Positions 26,405-35,414 of a DNA stretch of 64,000 nt are shown here, one piece after another (position 1 is the first letter of the stretch; the number at the start of each line of letters is the position of its first letter). A program made the translations under genes and the position numbers. The notes under the pieces are model-generated. The model saw only the letters and a program-made list of their open reading frames with translations. It had not been told where the DNA came from and made no database searches. The stretch is from Puniceibacterium antarcticum (GTDB lineage: Bacteria > Pseudomonadota > Alphaproteobacteria > Rhodobacterales > Rhodobacteraceae): positions 1-64,000 of the forward strand of contig NZ_AWWI01000096.1 of NCBI RefSeq assembly GCF_002760615.1. Reading direction: 5' to 3'.

Positions 26405-27283
26405 TTAGCGGTTTTTTGTCCGGAAAAGTCTGACCAGCTCGGGAACGTAGGCCTGCCCGTGCCCCGCATCGACGGCCCCTGCAATCGCTTTTGAAACGCC
26501 ATCGGCGATAGTGCTCTGCGCGCCCGCGGCATCGGACATGGTGCGGTAATAGTCGATGTCCTTCTGCGCATTGGCGACAAAGAAAGGCAGTCCCTCACGG
26601 TCTTCTTTCAGGATGTAGGGGGCCAGCCTGTCCAGCGCCACGCTGGCGCCACCGCCACCGGCCAGCACGTCCAAAAAGACCTGCGGATCGACACCGGCGT
26701 CCGCTGACTGTGCCGCCGCTTCGGCCAGCAAACTCATGAAACCGACAGAGACATAATTGTGCAACAGCTTGAGCCGGTGACCATGACTCAATGGCCCGAC
26801 ATGCGCGACGTCTTCGGTGAAAGAGGCCAGAACCGTACGGACCTTTTCAAGGGTGACCGCCTCGCCCCCCACGAGAAGGTTCAGTTTGCCCTCATGTGCA
26901 TGTCTGGCCGTGCGCGTCATCGGCGCATCCAGGTAATCGCAACCAATGGCCCTGACACTCTCTCCCATGCGCTGCGTCGACTCGGGCAAGGCGGTCGAGC
27001 AATCAACAATCACACTGCCCGGTCTCAGGCCCGAGGTCAGCCCGTTTTCACCGGTGACAATCGCCTCGACCTGAGGCGAGCCGGTGACACAAAGGATCAC
27101 AACATCCGAGGCAGCCGCGACCTCGGCCGGGGTCGTGCAGGGCCGTGCGCCAAGGCCTGTGATCTCGTCCACCGGCTGATTACCGGGGTGGTCCAGAAAG
27201 CTGACTGCAAATCCGCCCCGTATCAGGACGCTGCGGGCGATCCCGTGACCCATAAGGCCAATGCCGATGATTCCGACGTGCAT
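26405..27283 (-). CDS. NAD(P)-dependent beta-hydroxyacid dehydrogenase (3-hydroxyisobutyrate dehydrogenase-like)
   Basis: A 292-residue enzyme of the 6-phosphogluconate/3-hydroxyisobutyrate dehydrogenase superfamily. It has the Rossmann motif MHVGIIGIGLMGHGIARSVL at the N-terminus, the substrate motif DYLDAPMTRTARHAHEGKL and the catalytic Lys in GHRLKLLHNYVSVGFMSLLAEA. It would oxidise a beta-hydroxy acid or reduce a tartronate-type semialdehyde. The gene lies between the aldehyde dehydrogenase and dctP on the same strand, so a common pathway for an imported organic acid is likely. Confidence 0.88.
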   Translation of the reverse strand: MHVGIIGIGLMGHGIARSVLIRGGFAVSFLDHPGNQPVDEITGLGARPCTTPAEVAAASDVVILCVTGSPQVEAIVTGENGLTSGLRPGSVIVDCSTALPESTQRMGESVRAIGCDYLDAPMTRTARHAHEGKLNLLVGGEAVTLEKVRTVLASFTEDVAHVGPLSHGHRLKLLHNYVSVGFMSLLAEAAAQSADAGVDPQVFLDVLAGGGGASVALDRLAPYILKEDREGLPFFVANAQKDIDYYRTMSDAAGAQSTIADGVSKAIAGAVDAGHGQAYVPELVRLFRTKNR

Positions 27284-27333
27284 TTCGTTTTCCTCTATTC
27301 CCTCTGCCCTCGACCGTTGAACACGGGCCGAGG

Positions 27334-28821
27334 TCAGTCTGCGTTGATCCAGATCGCCTTGGTGTCCAGATATTCGTCCAGATGCTCCGTCCCACCTTCA
27401 CGACCATAGCCGGACATCTTGACCCCGCCAAAGGGCACTGCAGGGTCGATAGCGTGGTACATGTTGACCCAGACCGAGCCCGCCCGCAGCCGGTGCGCAA
27501 GCTTGTGCGCCGTGCCAAGATGGGTGGAAAACACGCCTGCCGCCAAACCGTAGGGTGTCGCATTCGCGCGTTTCACCACCTCGTCAATCGAGTCAAACGG
27601 CAGGGCAGAAATCACCGGGCCAAAGATCTCTTCGCGGGCGATGGTCATCTCGTCACGCACGCCGCCGAACACCGTCGGCTGAATGAAATGGCCGCCTTCC
27701 AGTGCTGGCCCCACTGCCCGACTGCCGCCGGTCAGAACCTCGGCGCCTTCGTGCGCCGCGATCTTCAGATAGCTGGCGATCCGCTCTGCCTGACGGGCCG
27801 AGATGATTGGACCGATATCCGTATCCGTCTCGATGCCGTGCCCGATCTTGAGGCCCGCCGCATACTCTGCCACCCGCCGCACGAATTCATCGTGGATTTC
27901 ACGAGCCACGAACAGGCGCGATCCGGCAATACAAATCTGTCCGGAATTGGCAAACACGGCCATGGCCGCGACCGGCACCGCCTTTTCGATATCGGCGTCT
28001 TTGCAGACGATGACCGGGGATTTCCCGCCAAGCTCCAGCGAGACCCGCTTGAGATTTCCGGTCGCCGCCCGTGCGATGGCTTGGCCCGTCGCGGTGGACC
28101 CGGTGAAAACGATCTTGTCCACCCCTGGATGCGCGGCAAGGGCGGCTCCTGCCTCAGCGCCGAGACCGGTCACGATGTTGAGCACTCCATCAGGCAGCCC
28201 TGCCTCCTGCATGATCCGGGCGATCAGCAGAACGGTCAGCAACGCCTCTTCTGAGGGTTTCAGCACCACCGTGCATCCGGTTGCTATCGCCGGTGCTATC
28301 TTCCAGATCGACCCCGCGATCGGGGCGTTCCAAGGGATGATGGCCCCGACCACACCCACGGGTTCGCGCACGGTCGATGAGTAAATCTCACCAGGAAAGG
28401 AGTTGGGAATGGTCTGGCCGTGGATCGCGACCGCCTGCCCGGCATAGAACCGCAGCATGCCCAAAACCCTGCGGCTGTTGGCCAATGTCCGCTGGATCGG
28501 CATGCCCATGTCCAGCGTGTCTGACAGGCAGAGTGTCTCCCATTCGGCCTCGAACCCATCCGCGATCCGCAGCAACAGGGCCTGACGTTCGAACGGCGTG
28601 AATTTGGACCAAGGCCCCTCAAAGGCCTTTCGCGCCGCAGCAACCGCCGCGTCGATATCCGCATCAGTGCCCCGCGGGACAGTGGCAAGAAGGCGTCCAT
28701 CGGCCGGATTGCGCGCCTCGATCACCTGACCAGATATGGCTTCGCACCACGCACCGTCAATGAACATGTGCCGAAATGTGCCGTCATAAAGGCCGCTTGC
28801 CAAAGTCTTCCAGTCTTGCAT
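27334..28821 (-). CDS. NAD(P)-dependent aldehyde dehydrogenase
   Basis: A 495-residue member of the ALDH superfamily. The catalytic Glu is in VSLELGGKSPVIV, the catalytic Cys in NSGQICIAGSRLFV, the cofactor loop is VFTGSTATGQAI, and the oxyanion Asn is in GAIIPWNAPIAG. The end is typical: VPFGGVKMSGYGREGGTEHLDEYL. It would oxidise an aldehyde intermediate to the acid. It is the first gene of the group leading to the TRAP transporter and starts 75 bases from an insertion element, which may have displaced the original promoter. Confidence 0.92.
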   Translation of the reverse strand: MQDWKTLASGLYDGTFRHMFIDGAWCEAISGQVIEARNPADGRLLATVPRGTDADIDAAVAAARKAFEGPWSKFTPFERQALLLRIADGFEAEWETLCLSDTLDMGMPIQRTLANSRRVLGMLRFYAGQAVAIHGQTIPNSFPGEIYSSTVREPVGVVGAIIPWNAPIAGSIWKIAPAIATGCTVVLKPSEEALLTVLLIARIMQEAGLPDGVLNIVTGLGAEAGAALAAHPGVDKIVFTGSTATGQAIARAATGNLKRVSLELGGKSPVIVCKDADIEKAVPVAAMAVFANSGQICIAGSRLFVAREIHDEFVRRVAEYAAGLKIGHGIETDTDIGPIISARQAERIASYLKIAAHEGAEVLTGGSRAVGPALEGGHFIQPTVFGGVRDEMTIAREEIFGPVISALPFDSIDEVVKRANATPYGLAAGVFSTHLGTAHKLAHRLRAGSVWVNMYHAIDPAVPFGGVKMSGYGREGGTEHLDEYLDTKAIWINAD

Positions 28822-28895
28822 CTTATCTCTTTCGCTACGGGCCTCTGCTCGGGCGCGGTTCGTTCATGCACTCATCGCTGATGCACTGCAAGCTA

Positions 28896-29766
28896 GGGTC
28901 AGGTTTCATAACCAATAGATGACAAGATCTGCAAGGGCGATGGCAGAGAGGAATACCTTGGGACAGCGGTCGTAGCGTGTCGCGAGGCGCCTCCAGTCCT
29001 TGAGCCTGCCGAACGTGATCTCGATGCGGTAGCGCCGCTTGTATCGGCGCTTGTCGTATTTCACCGGGGTCTTCCGCTGCTTTCGACCCGGGATGCATGC
29101 CTTTATCCCTTTGTCTTTCAACGCTTCTCGGAACCAGTCTGCATCATAGCCGCGATCCCCGAGCAGCCAATCGACCTTGTGCAAGCTACTGAGCAAAGCT
29201 CGCGCGCCGATGTGCTCGCTGACCTGCCCGGAGGTGACGAACAGGTCGAGCGGGCGACCCTGACTGTCGCAGATGGCGTACAGTTTGGTGTTCATGCCGG
29301 CCATGGTGCGACCGATCAGGCGACCACGCCCCCTTTTTTCACGCCCAGGCTGGACGCCGTGCGATGTGCCTTCAGGTAGGTCGCATCCACTGCCCGGCAG
29401 TTGATTGCGCAGCAATCAATGAGAGGGGATCATCACTGTATTCTTCTCGCCGTGCAGGGCGGCCAGGTCCGCCATCATCCGCGCGAAGGTACCTTTCTCG
29501 CTCCAACGCTTCCAGCGGCTGTAGAGCGTCTTGTGGGGCCAAAGGCGGAAGGAGCGTCACGCCAGCGCAAGCCATTACGATTAATGAAGGCTATGCCGCT
29601 CAGCACACGCTTGTCATCAGCCCGAGGCTTTCGGTGCGACCTCGGAAAGAAGGGTTTCAGACGCGCCATCTGCGCGTCGGTCAGCCAGAAAAGATCGCTC
29701 ATGTCACCGCTCCGTTTCAAGAGCCGTGAATCACGCAGCGCGAACGAACTCAATGCATCCTGATCC
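28896..29766 (-). mobile_element. IS5-family insertion sequence, second type, about 870 bp, degenerate
   Basis: Imperfect terminal repeats TAGGGTCAGGTTTCAT (28894-28909) and TAGGATCAGGATGCAT on the opposite strand (29753-29768) match at 13 of 16 positions, and TA is duplicated at both ends. The enclosed transposase is broken. It is not the same element as the one at 126-973. It borders the TRAP/dehydrogenase cluster on the right, opposite the IS110 remnant on the left. Confidence 0.75.
28906..29753 (-). pseudogene. IS5-family transposase, several frame breaks
   Basis: The N-terminal part (from about 29702) reads MSDLFWLTDAQMARLKPFFPRSH and NRNGLRWRDAPSAFGP, and the C-terminal part (29415 to 28906) reads GRTMAGMNTKLYAICDSQGRPL, VDWLLGDRGYDADWFREAL and KRRYRIEITFGRLKDWRRLATRYD. 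These are the DDE catalytic blocks of an IS5-type transposase, but they lie in different frames with at least two shifts between 29415 and 29560. The element is therefore immobile unless helped in trans. Confidence 0.85.
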
Positions 29767-30012
29767 TAAGCCCCTCGCTTGCGTATCACAGATGTAAACA
29801 CTCCTCTCACCTTTATGGACATGAGGGGCTTTGATCTGAGGGCAACCTTGAGGCACAGCTGAGAATGGGAAGTTTCAGCCACGGCTGAAGGCCCGAAAAA
29901 CAGACCGGCCCTCCAAGGTGCGATAGCATCTTGATATAGGGTCATATCGCAAATCTTGAATACGGATCCAATGTGCCCACATACAGGTGTCAGCAATCCA
30001 CTCGGAGCCCGC

Positions 30013-30786
30013 ATGTCTTTCCGCCAGCGCCTTGCGCACCAAATTGACCGTCCCGTGACGCGCAATATCATCATGGCTGTGATCCTTTTTAATGCCGTGA
30101 TCCTTGGCCTCGAAACCTCCACGGTGGTCATGCAGCAGGCCGGTGGTTTGATCCTTTTGCTTGACGCGATCTGCCTTGCAATCTTTGTCGCCGAATTAGT
30201 GGCCAAACTTGTCGCTCTCGGCCCGCGCTTTTTTCGCTCTGGTTGGAACATCTTCGACTTTGTCATCATCGGCGTCTCGCTGGTGCCCGCTGGTCAGGGC
30301 TTTGCCGTGCTACGAGCCCTGCGCATCCTGCGCCTGTTGCGGGTGATCTCGGTCGCTCCCACTTTGCGCCGCGTGGTCGAAGGGTTCATCTCTGCCCTTC
30401 CCGGCATGGGCTCAGTCTTTTTGCTGATGGGGGTGATCTTCTACATCGCCTCGGTCATGGCGACCAAGCTCTTTAGTCAAAGTTTTCCGGAATGGTTCGG
30501 CTCGCTTGGCGGATCGGCTTATTCCCTTTTCCAGATCATGACGCTGGAAAGCTGGTCGATGGGGATTGTGCGCCCCGTGATGGAGATCCACCCAGAGGCC
30601 TGGATGTTTTTCGTGCCCTTCATCCTGATCACCACCTTTGCGGTGGTCAACCTTGTGGTCGGCCTGATCGTGAATTCGATGCAGGACGCTCATGCTCAGG
30701 AGTCGGTTGCCGCAACCGAGGATTATCGCGATGCCGTGCTGCGCCGCCTTCAAGCGATAGAGACGAAGCTGGACCGCCAAGGCTGA
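30013..30786 (+). CDS. Bacterial voltage-gated sodium channel (BacNav/NavSp-like)
   Basis: A 257-residue single-domain ion channel that assembles as a tetramer. Helices S1-S4 form the voltage sensor; S4 shows Arg every third residue in VLRALRILRLLRV (about 100-111). S5, pore and S6 follow, with the selectivity filter TLESWSM at residues 177-183. The LESWS filter is the mark of sodium-selective bacterial channels such as NaChBac, NavMs and the Roseobacter channel NavSp. The C-terminus after S6 (ATEDYRDAVLRRLQAIETKL) is the expected four-helix coiled coil. ATG 30013 gives this standard N-terminus. It stands alone, near insertion-sequence debris, and may have a role in motility or pH homeostasis. 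Confidence 0.93.
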   Translation: MSFRQRLAHQIDRPVTRNIIMAVILFNAVILGLETSTVVMQQAGGLILLLDAICLAIFVAELVAKLVALGPRFFRSGWNIFDFVIIGVSLVPAGQGFAVLRALRILRLLRVISVAPTLRRVVEGFISALPGMGSVFLLMGVIFYIASVMATKLFSQSFPEWFGSLGGSAYSLFQIMTLESWSMGIVRPVMEIHPEAWMFFVPFILITTFAVVNLVVGLIVNSMQDAHAQESVAATEDYRDAVLRRLQAIETKLDRQG

Positions 30787-30991
30787 TCCGTGCGCGAGGG
30801 GTGCGCCGCATTCGAAGTTCAGGAGCTCCGCGCTGCCGCCAATAACGAGAGGACGAACAGACTGCATACCAGCATGAAAAAGGACAACGGCACCGCGGGA
30901 CACAGCGCCTCACGGTCCATTTAAAACTGCGTGCGGGTCATTGCGTGGGACACCAGAGTCGCAGTTGCATGGGACCGAACACCTATGCCTG

Positions 30992-32836
30992 TTAAAAGAA
31001 CACGTCGTCTACGAAGTTGTCTGAATCACCCTCACCTTGGGGGTCGAAAAATTCTAAGGACGCATCTTCTGATTCAGAACTGGGTGTCGGCAGGCCCAGC
31101 ACTATATCATGGATCTGGCGTTCGCTTTGCATGTTGTAGTGCTGACGCAGACTGGCAAAAGCCGCGTCGCAGACATCGTTCCATCGCGCGTCACTGCAGG
31201 CATTATGATAGGGTCCGCCTTGCAAAGAGCACTGATTGTCGAGCGCAGCATTCAGTCTGGCTGCAACGTCTCCGATCGTTTGAGCAAGCTGATACTGAGA
31301 AGACAATTCCAGCGCCGCTGCATCAAGAAGCGCTGAAACTTTCGGGCCTTCACTTTTCATCTTGGAAGCCGCGCGGCCAAGGCGGGCGTCCACCGCTTCC
31401 AGCAGGCCCACCGCGCTCAACGCATCTTTTCCGAGGTCCCGCATGTAGCCGTGCTCAAAGGCGTCCCCAGAGGCGACCAAACTCTCTGAGCATTGCGCCG
31501 CGAGCTGCAGCTTCTCAATCACCGCCTCGGCGACCACCACCACATTTTCGGTCAATTCGCGGACCTGATCCGATATCGCATTCAACGCCTTGCCTCGTGC
31601 CCCCATCGAGTTGCTTTTGATCTTGGCATTATGGCTCAGCAACTTCATGCGGACTTCGATATCCTTCACCTGATCAACATAGGCCAAGAGATCGGCAACC
31701 GTCTTCTTGATCACGTTTGAAAGCTGCTCGGTACGCGCCTGATCTTTTGCACATTCGTCTAGCAGGGAAGCGGCAGAGCGCATCCGGCTGCTGAGAAAAG
31801 CCACCATGGACCCGCCATCCGCAGTACCGCTATACAACTCCTTTGCACGTTCCATCGCCTGTGAAACATCCCGCGCCAAAGTAGCGATCGCTTGGCGCGC
31901 GGTGCCTATTTCGATTTCAAGAGAGGCTTGGACATCTCTCAGCTGCTGCTCTTGCATCCGCACGAGTGTTACACTCACAAGTTCGGCCTGCTCGAAGTAA
32001 AGTGGGCCAGAAATGTCCATCGCGGCACAGCCTTTGCCTGCGGCTATATCGCTGGCATAGCGCAGGCCTTCTTCGACATGCTCGATGCGTTGACGGATAT
32101 TGTCGCCGACCTGAAGCGTCAAGACGACCGAAGAGATCCGGGACGCGATATTGCGCGAGCTTTCCATCGTGGCGGAGCTGTTCTGTGCAGCATCCTGCCT
32201 CTTTCGGTCAATTTGGCAAAGATAGCTGCCAAGTTCGGTAGACAAATCCGAAAGGCGGGTTTCCTGCAACACGTCGACGCGACGGCGTTCTTCGTAGGCC
32301 TGCTCGACACTCGATGCCATGACGCTGAAGAGTTTTGCAAAAGCAGACACAGTCTCGCTGGCTTCTGAAGAGAGCATGGGCATTTCTTCGGAATACAATG
32401 CCATCTGCTCGCCAGCGATGCTGGTGGATGCCGCAGTGATCCGCGCATTCAGTGCAACAATCCGGATCGTCATGATCGAGCGCTCAAGCTTAGCGATTGT
32501 GCCATGCGTCGCCGTAGTTGCGTCCCGAAGGGCCGACATCAACGGTCGTTCCTGTCTAATTGATGCTGCAATCTGGGCCGATTGCGTGACAAGGGCTTGC
32601 AACTGTGCATTTGCCGCATTCATCTCTCGGCTTTCGAAATCCTTCGGCAGTTCTTCGAATGTTGCCGCCAGATCGTTCAGCACTCCGACAGAGTTGGCCA
32701 GCTTGTCCCCAATTCGAATAAACGCCGCCTCGATCTGGCCACGTGCTTGTTCCAAAGCTTTCGCCAAATGCAAATGCGCGCCTTCTCCGACCTCCGAAAA
32801 TTCTAGCTGTGTCGGCTGATGTCCAGTCCGGGTCAT
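30992..32836 (-). CDS. Soluble chemoreceptor-like coiled-coil protein, last gene of the che operon
   Basis: A 614-residue protein without signal peptide or membrane helix. Most of it is predicted helical with heptad-like patterns. Two segments resemble the signalling tip of chemoreceptors: IRIVALNARITAAS with YSEEMPMLS (about 124-156), and VRMKLLSHNAKIKSN with GARGKALNAISDQVREL (about 395-428). These match the pattern [11 protein letters not shown] ... [16 protein letters not shown] third stretch, LTLQVGDNIRQRIEHVEEGL (about 239-258), resembles receptor segments with LQFQD-x-x-RQ-x-EHV. The ATG overlaps the cheB stop. A cytoplasmic receptor, adaptor or decoy is likely, but no named family is recognised. 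Confidence 0.7.
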   Translation of the reverse strand: MTRTGHQPTQLEFSEVGEGAHLHLAKALEQARGQIEAAFIRIGDKLANSVGVLNDLAATFEELPKDFESREMNAANAQLQALVTQSAQIAASIRQERPLMSALRDATTATHGTIAKLERSIMTIRIVALNARITAASTSIAGEQMALYSEEMPMLSSEASETVSAFAKLFSVMASSVEQAYEERRRVDVLQETRLSDLSTELGSYLCQIDRKRQDAAQNSSATMESSRNIASRISSVVLTLQVGDNIRQRIEHVEEGLRYASDIAAGKGCAAMDISGPLYFEQAELVSVTLVRMQEQQLRDVQASLEIEIGTARQAIATLARDVSQAMERAKELYSGTADGGSMVAFLSSRMRSAASLLDECAKDQARTEQLSNVIKKTVADLLAYVDQVKDIEVRMKLLSHNAKIKSNSMGARGKALNAISDQVRELTENVVVVAEAVIEKLQLAAQCSESLVASGDAFEHGYMRDLGKDALSAVGLLEAVDARLGRAASKMKSEGPKVSALLDAAALELSSQYQLAQTIGDVAARLNAALDNQCSLQGGPYHNACSDARWNDVCDAAFASLRQHYNMQSERQIHDIVLGLPTPSSESEDASLEFFDPQGEGDSDNFVDDVFF

Positions 32837-33987
32837 GCTGTGGCTGTACCGGCAACAGCTTTGAGGATAGCAGGTCCCATCTTGTCAAGCGGTACTATAT
32901 AATCCACCCCGCCGGAGGCAATTGCCTCTTTCGGCATGCCAAAGACCACGGAACTTGCTTCATCCTGGGCCAGATTTCTGGCCCCCATTTCATGCATTTC
33001 CTTCATGCCTTGTGCGCCGTCATTCCCCATTCCCGTCAGAATGACGCCGATGGCATTCGGACCGGCGGCCTGCGCCGCAGATCGAAACAAAACATCGACA
33101 GACGGACGGTGGCGCGACACATGTGGACCATCCATGACTTCGACATAGTAAGATCGGCCGCGACGCCGCAACATCATGTGCTGACCACCAGGTGCCAAGA
33201 GTACGTGCCCGCGCGTCAGCACATCTCCATCAACCGCTTCTGATACAGTCAGCCTAGAACAGGCGTTCAATCGCCCCGCAAAGGCATATGTGAATTTCGG
33301 CGGCATGTGCTGCACAATGACAATAGGCGGACAGTCAGCGGGCAAGGTGACAAGTAGATCGCGCAAGGCTTCGGTTCCCCCGGTCGAGGCCCCGATGCAA
33401 ATCACCAGCTCGGTCTTGGGCAGCTTGGCACGAGCGCTTGCCACACGGTGTGCACTCAGGCCAGGAAGAATGACATCTGCCGTTTGCCGAGGCGAGACAG
33501 TTGTCAAGGCAGGTGCCGAACGGAGCTTTCTGCCCTGCACAGAGGCATGCGCAGCGGCCTTCAACGCATCGCAGATGATCATCTTGGATTCCATTACTGC
33601 ATTGGCTGTATCGAGCCGGGGTTTTTCGATAACCTCGACTGCACCGGCCTCAAGCGCGGTCATCATCATAGCTGACCCCTCCTCGGTCAGGCTTGAGCAG
33701 ATGACAACAGGGATCGGGCGTTGCGCCATGATCTTGCGCAGAAAGGTCAGCCCATCCATCCGTGGCATCTCAATGTCCAAAATCAGGACATCGGGAACAT
33801 CCTTGCGCAGTTTTTCCGCCGCGATATACGGATCCGCGGCGGTTGCAATCAGTTCCAATTCGGGGTCCTCATGAATAATCTTCGACAAAGCCATTCTGAC
33901 AGAGGAGGAATCATCAACGACCATGACGCGGATTGGTTTGGATCCATTGGCCCCAGGCGCAGTGTGCAGTCTCATGAATTTCCTCAT
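32833..33987 (-). CDS. cheB: Chemotaxis response regulator protein-glutamate methylesterase
   Basis: A 384-residue CheB with an N-terminal receiver domain (phosphoacceptor Asp71 in VLILDIEMPRMDGLTF) and a C-terminal methylesterase domain. The catalytic triad is seen in IGASTGGTEAL (Ser), IVQHMPP (His) and ILTGMGNDGAQGM (Asp). It removes methyl groups from, or deamidates, chemoreceptors and sets adaptation. The ATG overlaps the cheR stop as ATGA, and its own stop overlaps the next gene in the same way. Confidence 0.95.
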   Translation of the reverse strand: MRKFMRLHTAPGANGSKPIRVMVVDDSSSVRMALSKIIHEDPELELIATAADPYIAAEKLRKDVPDVLILDIEMPRMDGLTFLRKIMAQRPIPVVICSSLTEEGSAMMMTALEAGAVEVIEKPRLDTANAVMESKMIICDALKAAAHASVQGRKLRSAPALTTVSPRQTADVILPGLSAHRVASARAKLPKTELVICIGASTGGTEALRDLLVTLPADCPPIVIVQHMPPKFTYAFAGRLNACSRLTVSEAVDGDVLTRGHVLLAPGGQHMMLRRRGRSYYVEVMDGPHVSRHRPSVDVLFRSAAQAAGPNAIGVILTGMGNDGAQGMKEMHEMGARNLAQDEASSVVFGMPKEAIASGGVDYIVPLDKMGPAILKAVAGTATA

Positions 33988-34889
33988 ATCTTCTGGAAAA
34001 CGGCAGGCGCAATCTGCCGCAAAGCGACAGCCGACCTGATCAGCGATTCAGAATGCCCAATCAGCAAATAACCGCCTTTGCGAAGATGGCCGAAAAGACG
34101 TTTGATGATTGCCTCCTGTCGCTCGGCATCAAAGTATATCAGGACATTGCGCAAAAAAATTACGTCCACATCCCGGTCCACAGAATAGGTTTCGTCCGTC
34201 AGGTTCATCTGAGAAAAGCGAACCTGCTTGCGGAGCTCTGGTATGATCCGCACTTGAGAGGGTTTCTGACCGGAGCGGGACTGCAGAAGATACCGTTCAC
34301 GTATGGATTTGGGAATCGTGTTGATCATCTCGGTCGGGTAGATGGCGATTTTCGCCTGATCCAGAACGGTCAGTGAAATATCTGTCCCCAGAATGGAGTA
34401 GAGAAAGTCAGATCTGTTGAGAGACATCTCCGACAGAACCATGGCGATAGTATAGGCTTCGGCACCTATGGAACTTGCCGCGCTCCAGATTTTCAGGCGC
34501 GGCTTTCCCCTGCCCGAACGTTGTGAAATCAAGGACGGGATAATGATATTCTTCAGACATTCAAAATGATCCGGTTCACGAAAGAAATCTGTCGTATTCG
34601 TTGTCATTACGTCGACGAGGTCAGCATGTTCTTCTTTAAGCCCATCTTTATCAAAAATCAGGCTGCAATATTCCGATACTGAGCTGAGCCCCAAGGCGCG
34701 GACACGTTTACGCAACCGGCTTTCTGCCATACTGCGTTTTTCAGGAGGCATCCTGATGCCAACGTGCTTCGAAATATACTCGGACAGGCGCTGAAAATTA
34801 TGGTCGCTCAGCCTGTCTTCTCCAGAAATATGAAGCGACACATTCGGCAGAATTCCAAGAATATTATCTCCCGAAGACAGAGATCCCAA
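33984..34889 (-). CDS. cheR: Chemotaxis protein methyltransferase
   Basis: A 301-residue AdoMet-dependent methyltransferase acting on receptor glutamates. The N-terminal helical domain (LSDHNFQRLSEYISKHVGIRMPPEKR) precedes the AdoMet-binding domain with TTNTTDFFREPDHF, IWSAASSIGAEAYTIAM, ILGTDISLTVLDQA and VDVIFLRNVLIYFD. The predicted first codon is a TTG directly after the cheW stop; later starts are possible because the first 20 or so residues are poorly conserved. It pairs with CheB for adaptation. Confidence 0.95.
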   Translation of the reverse strand: MGSLSSGDNILGILPNVSLHISGEDRLSDHNFQRLSEYISKHVGIRMPPEKRSMAESRLRKRVRALGLSSVSEYCSLIFDKDGLKEEHADLVDVMTTNTTDFFREPDHFECLKNIIIPSLISQRSGRGKPRLKIWSAASSIGAEAYTIAMVLSEMSLNRSDFLYSILGTDISLTVLDQAKIAIYPTEMINTIPKSIRERYLLQSRSGQKPSQVRIIPELRKQVRFSQMNLTDETYSVDRDVDVIFLRNVLIYFDAERQEAIIKRLFGHLRKGGYLLIGHSESLIRSAVALRQIAPAVFQKI

Positions 34890-35402
34890 TTAAATAATCC
34901 CTGCATGTTGGGCGTATTTGACAACGCTATTGGTGACCATGTCCTTATCCGCGACATGCGGATGCATTGCTTCAAACAGGTTTTCCAGATTCAATACAGT
35001 CACAAAGGCACCATTTCTGCGCCCTATTCCAGCGATGACGTTTTGCTGCCAATCCTGCGCACCCTCAGGTGCAGGTTCCAATTCCTCAGTGTCAAAAAAA
35101 GTTACTTCATAGACGCGATCTGTTTTCAGACCCAATATTCGCTTCTTCTCGCTTCTGCCGACCAACAGCACGATGATCCGTGTACTTTCGTCATCCTCTC
35201 CCTTGGGCATGTTAAGTGTCCTGCGCAAATCCAGAACCGGGATGCCCTGACCGCGCACATCGATCATGCCCAACATATTTTCCGGCGAGCGGGGAAGGCG
35301 CATGATCGCACGCGCCTCCAGGATTTCCTGAACACTTTCGACCGGGGCTGCGAAAAGTTCCCCTGCCGCTCCGAGTGTCACATATTGAGAACGTTCGCTC
35401 AT
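34890..35402 (-). CDS. cheW: Chemotaxis coupling protein CheW (second copy)
   Basis: A 170-residue CheW-like beta-barrel protein that links receptors to CheA. Conserved blocks are AAPVESVQEILEARAIMRLPRSPENMLGMIDVRGQ (read as separate pieces), IPVLDLRRTLNMP and VIAGIGRRNGAFVTVLNLENLF. It lies 12 bases after the MCP gene and 1 base before cheR. The operon has two CheW genes with rather different sequences, which suggests separate partner receptors. Confidence 0.92.
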   Translation of the reverse strand: MSERSQYVTLGAAGELFAAPVESVQEILEARAIMRLPRSPENMLGMIDVRGQGIPVLDLRRTLNMPKGEDDESTRIIVLLVGRSEKKRILGLKTDRVYEVTFFDTEELEPAPEGAQDWQQNVIAGIGRRNGAFVTVLNLENLFEAMHPHVADKDMVTNSVVKYAQHAGII

Positions 35403-35414
35403 AAGTCGTTCCCC

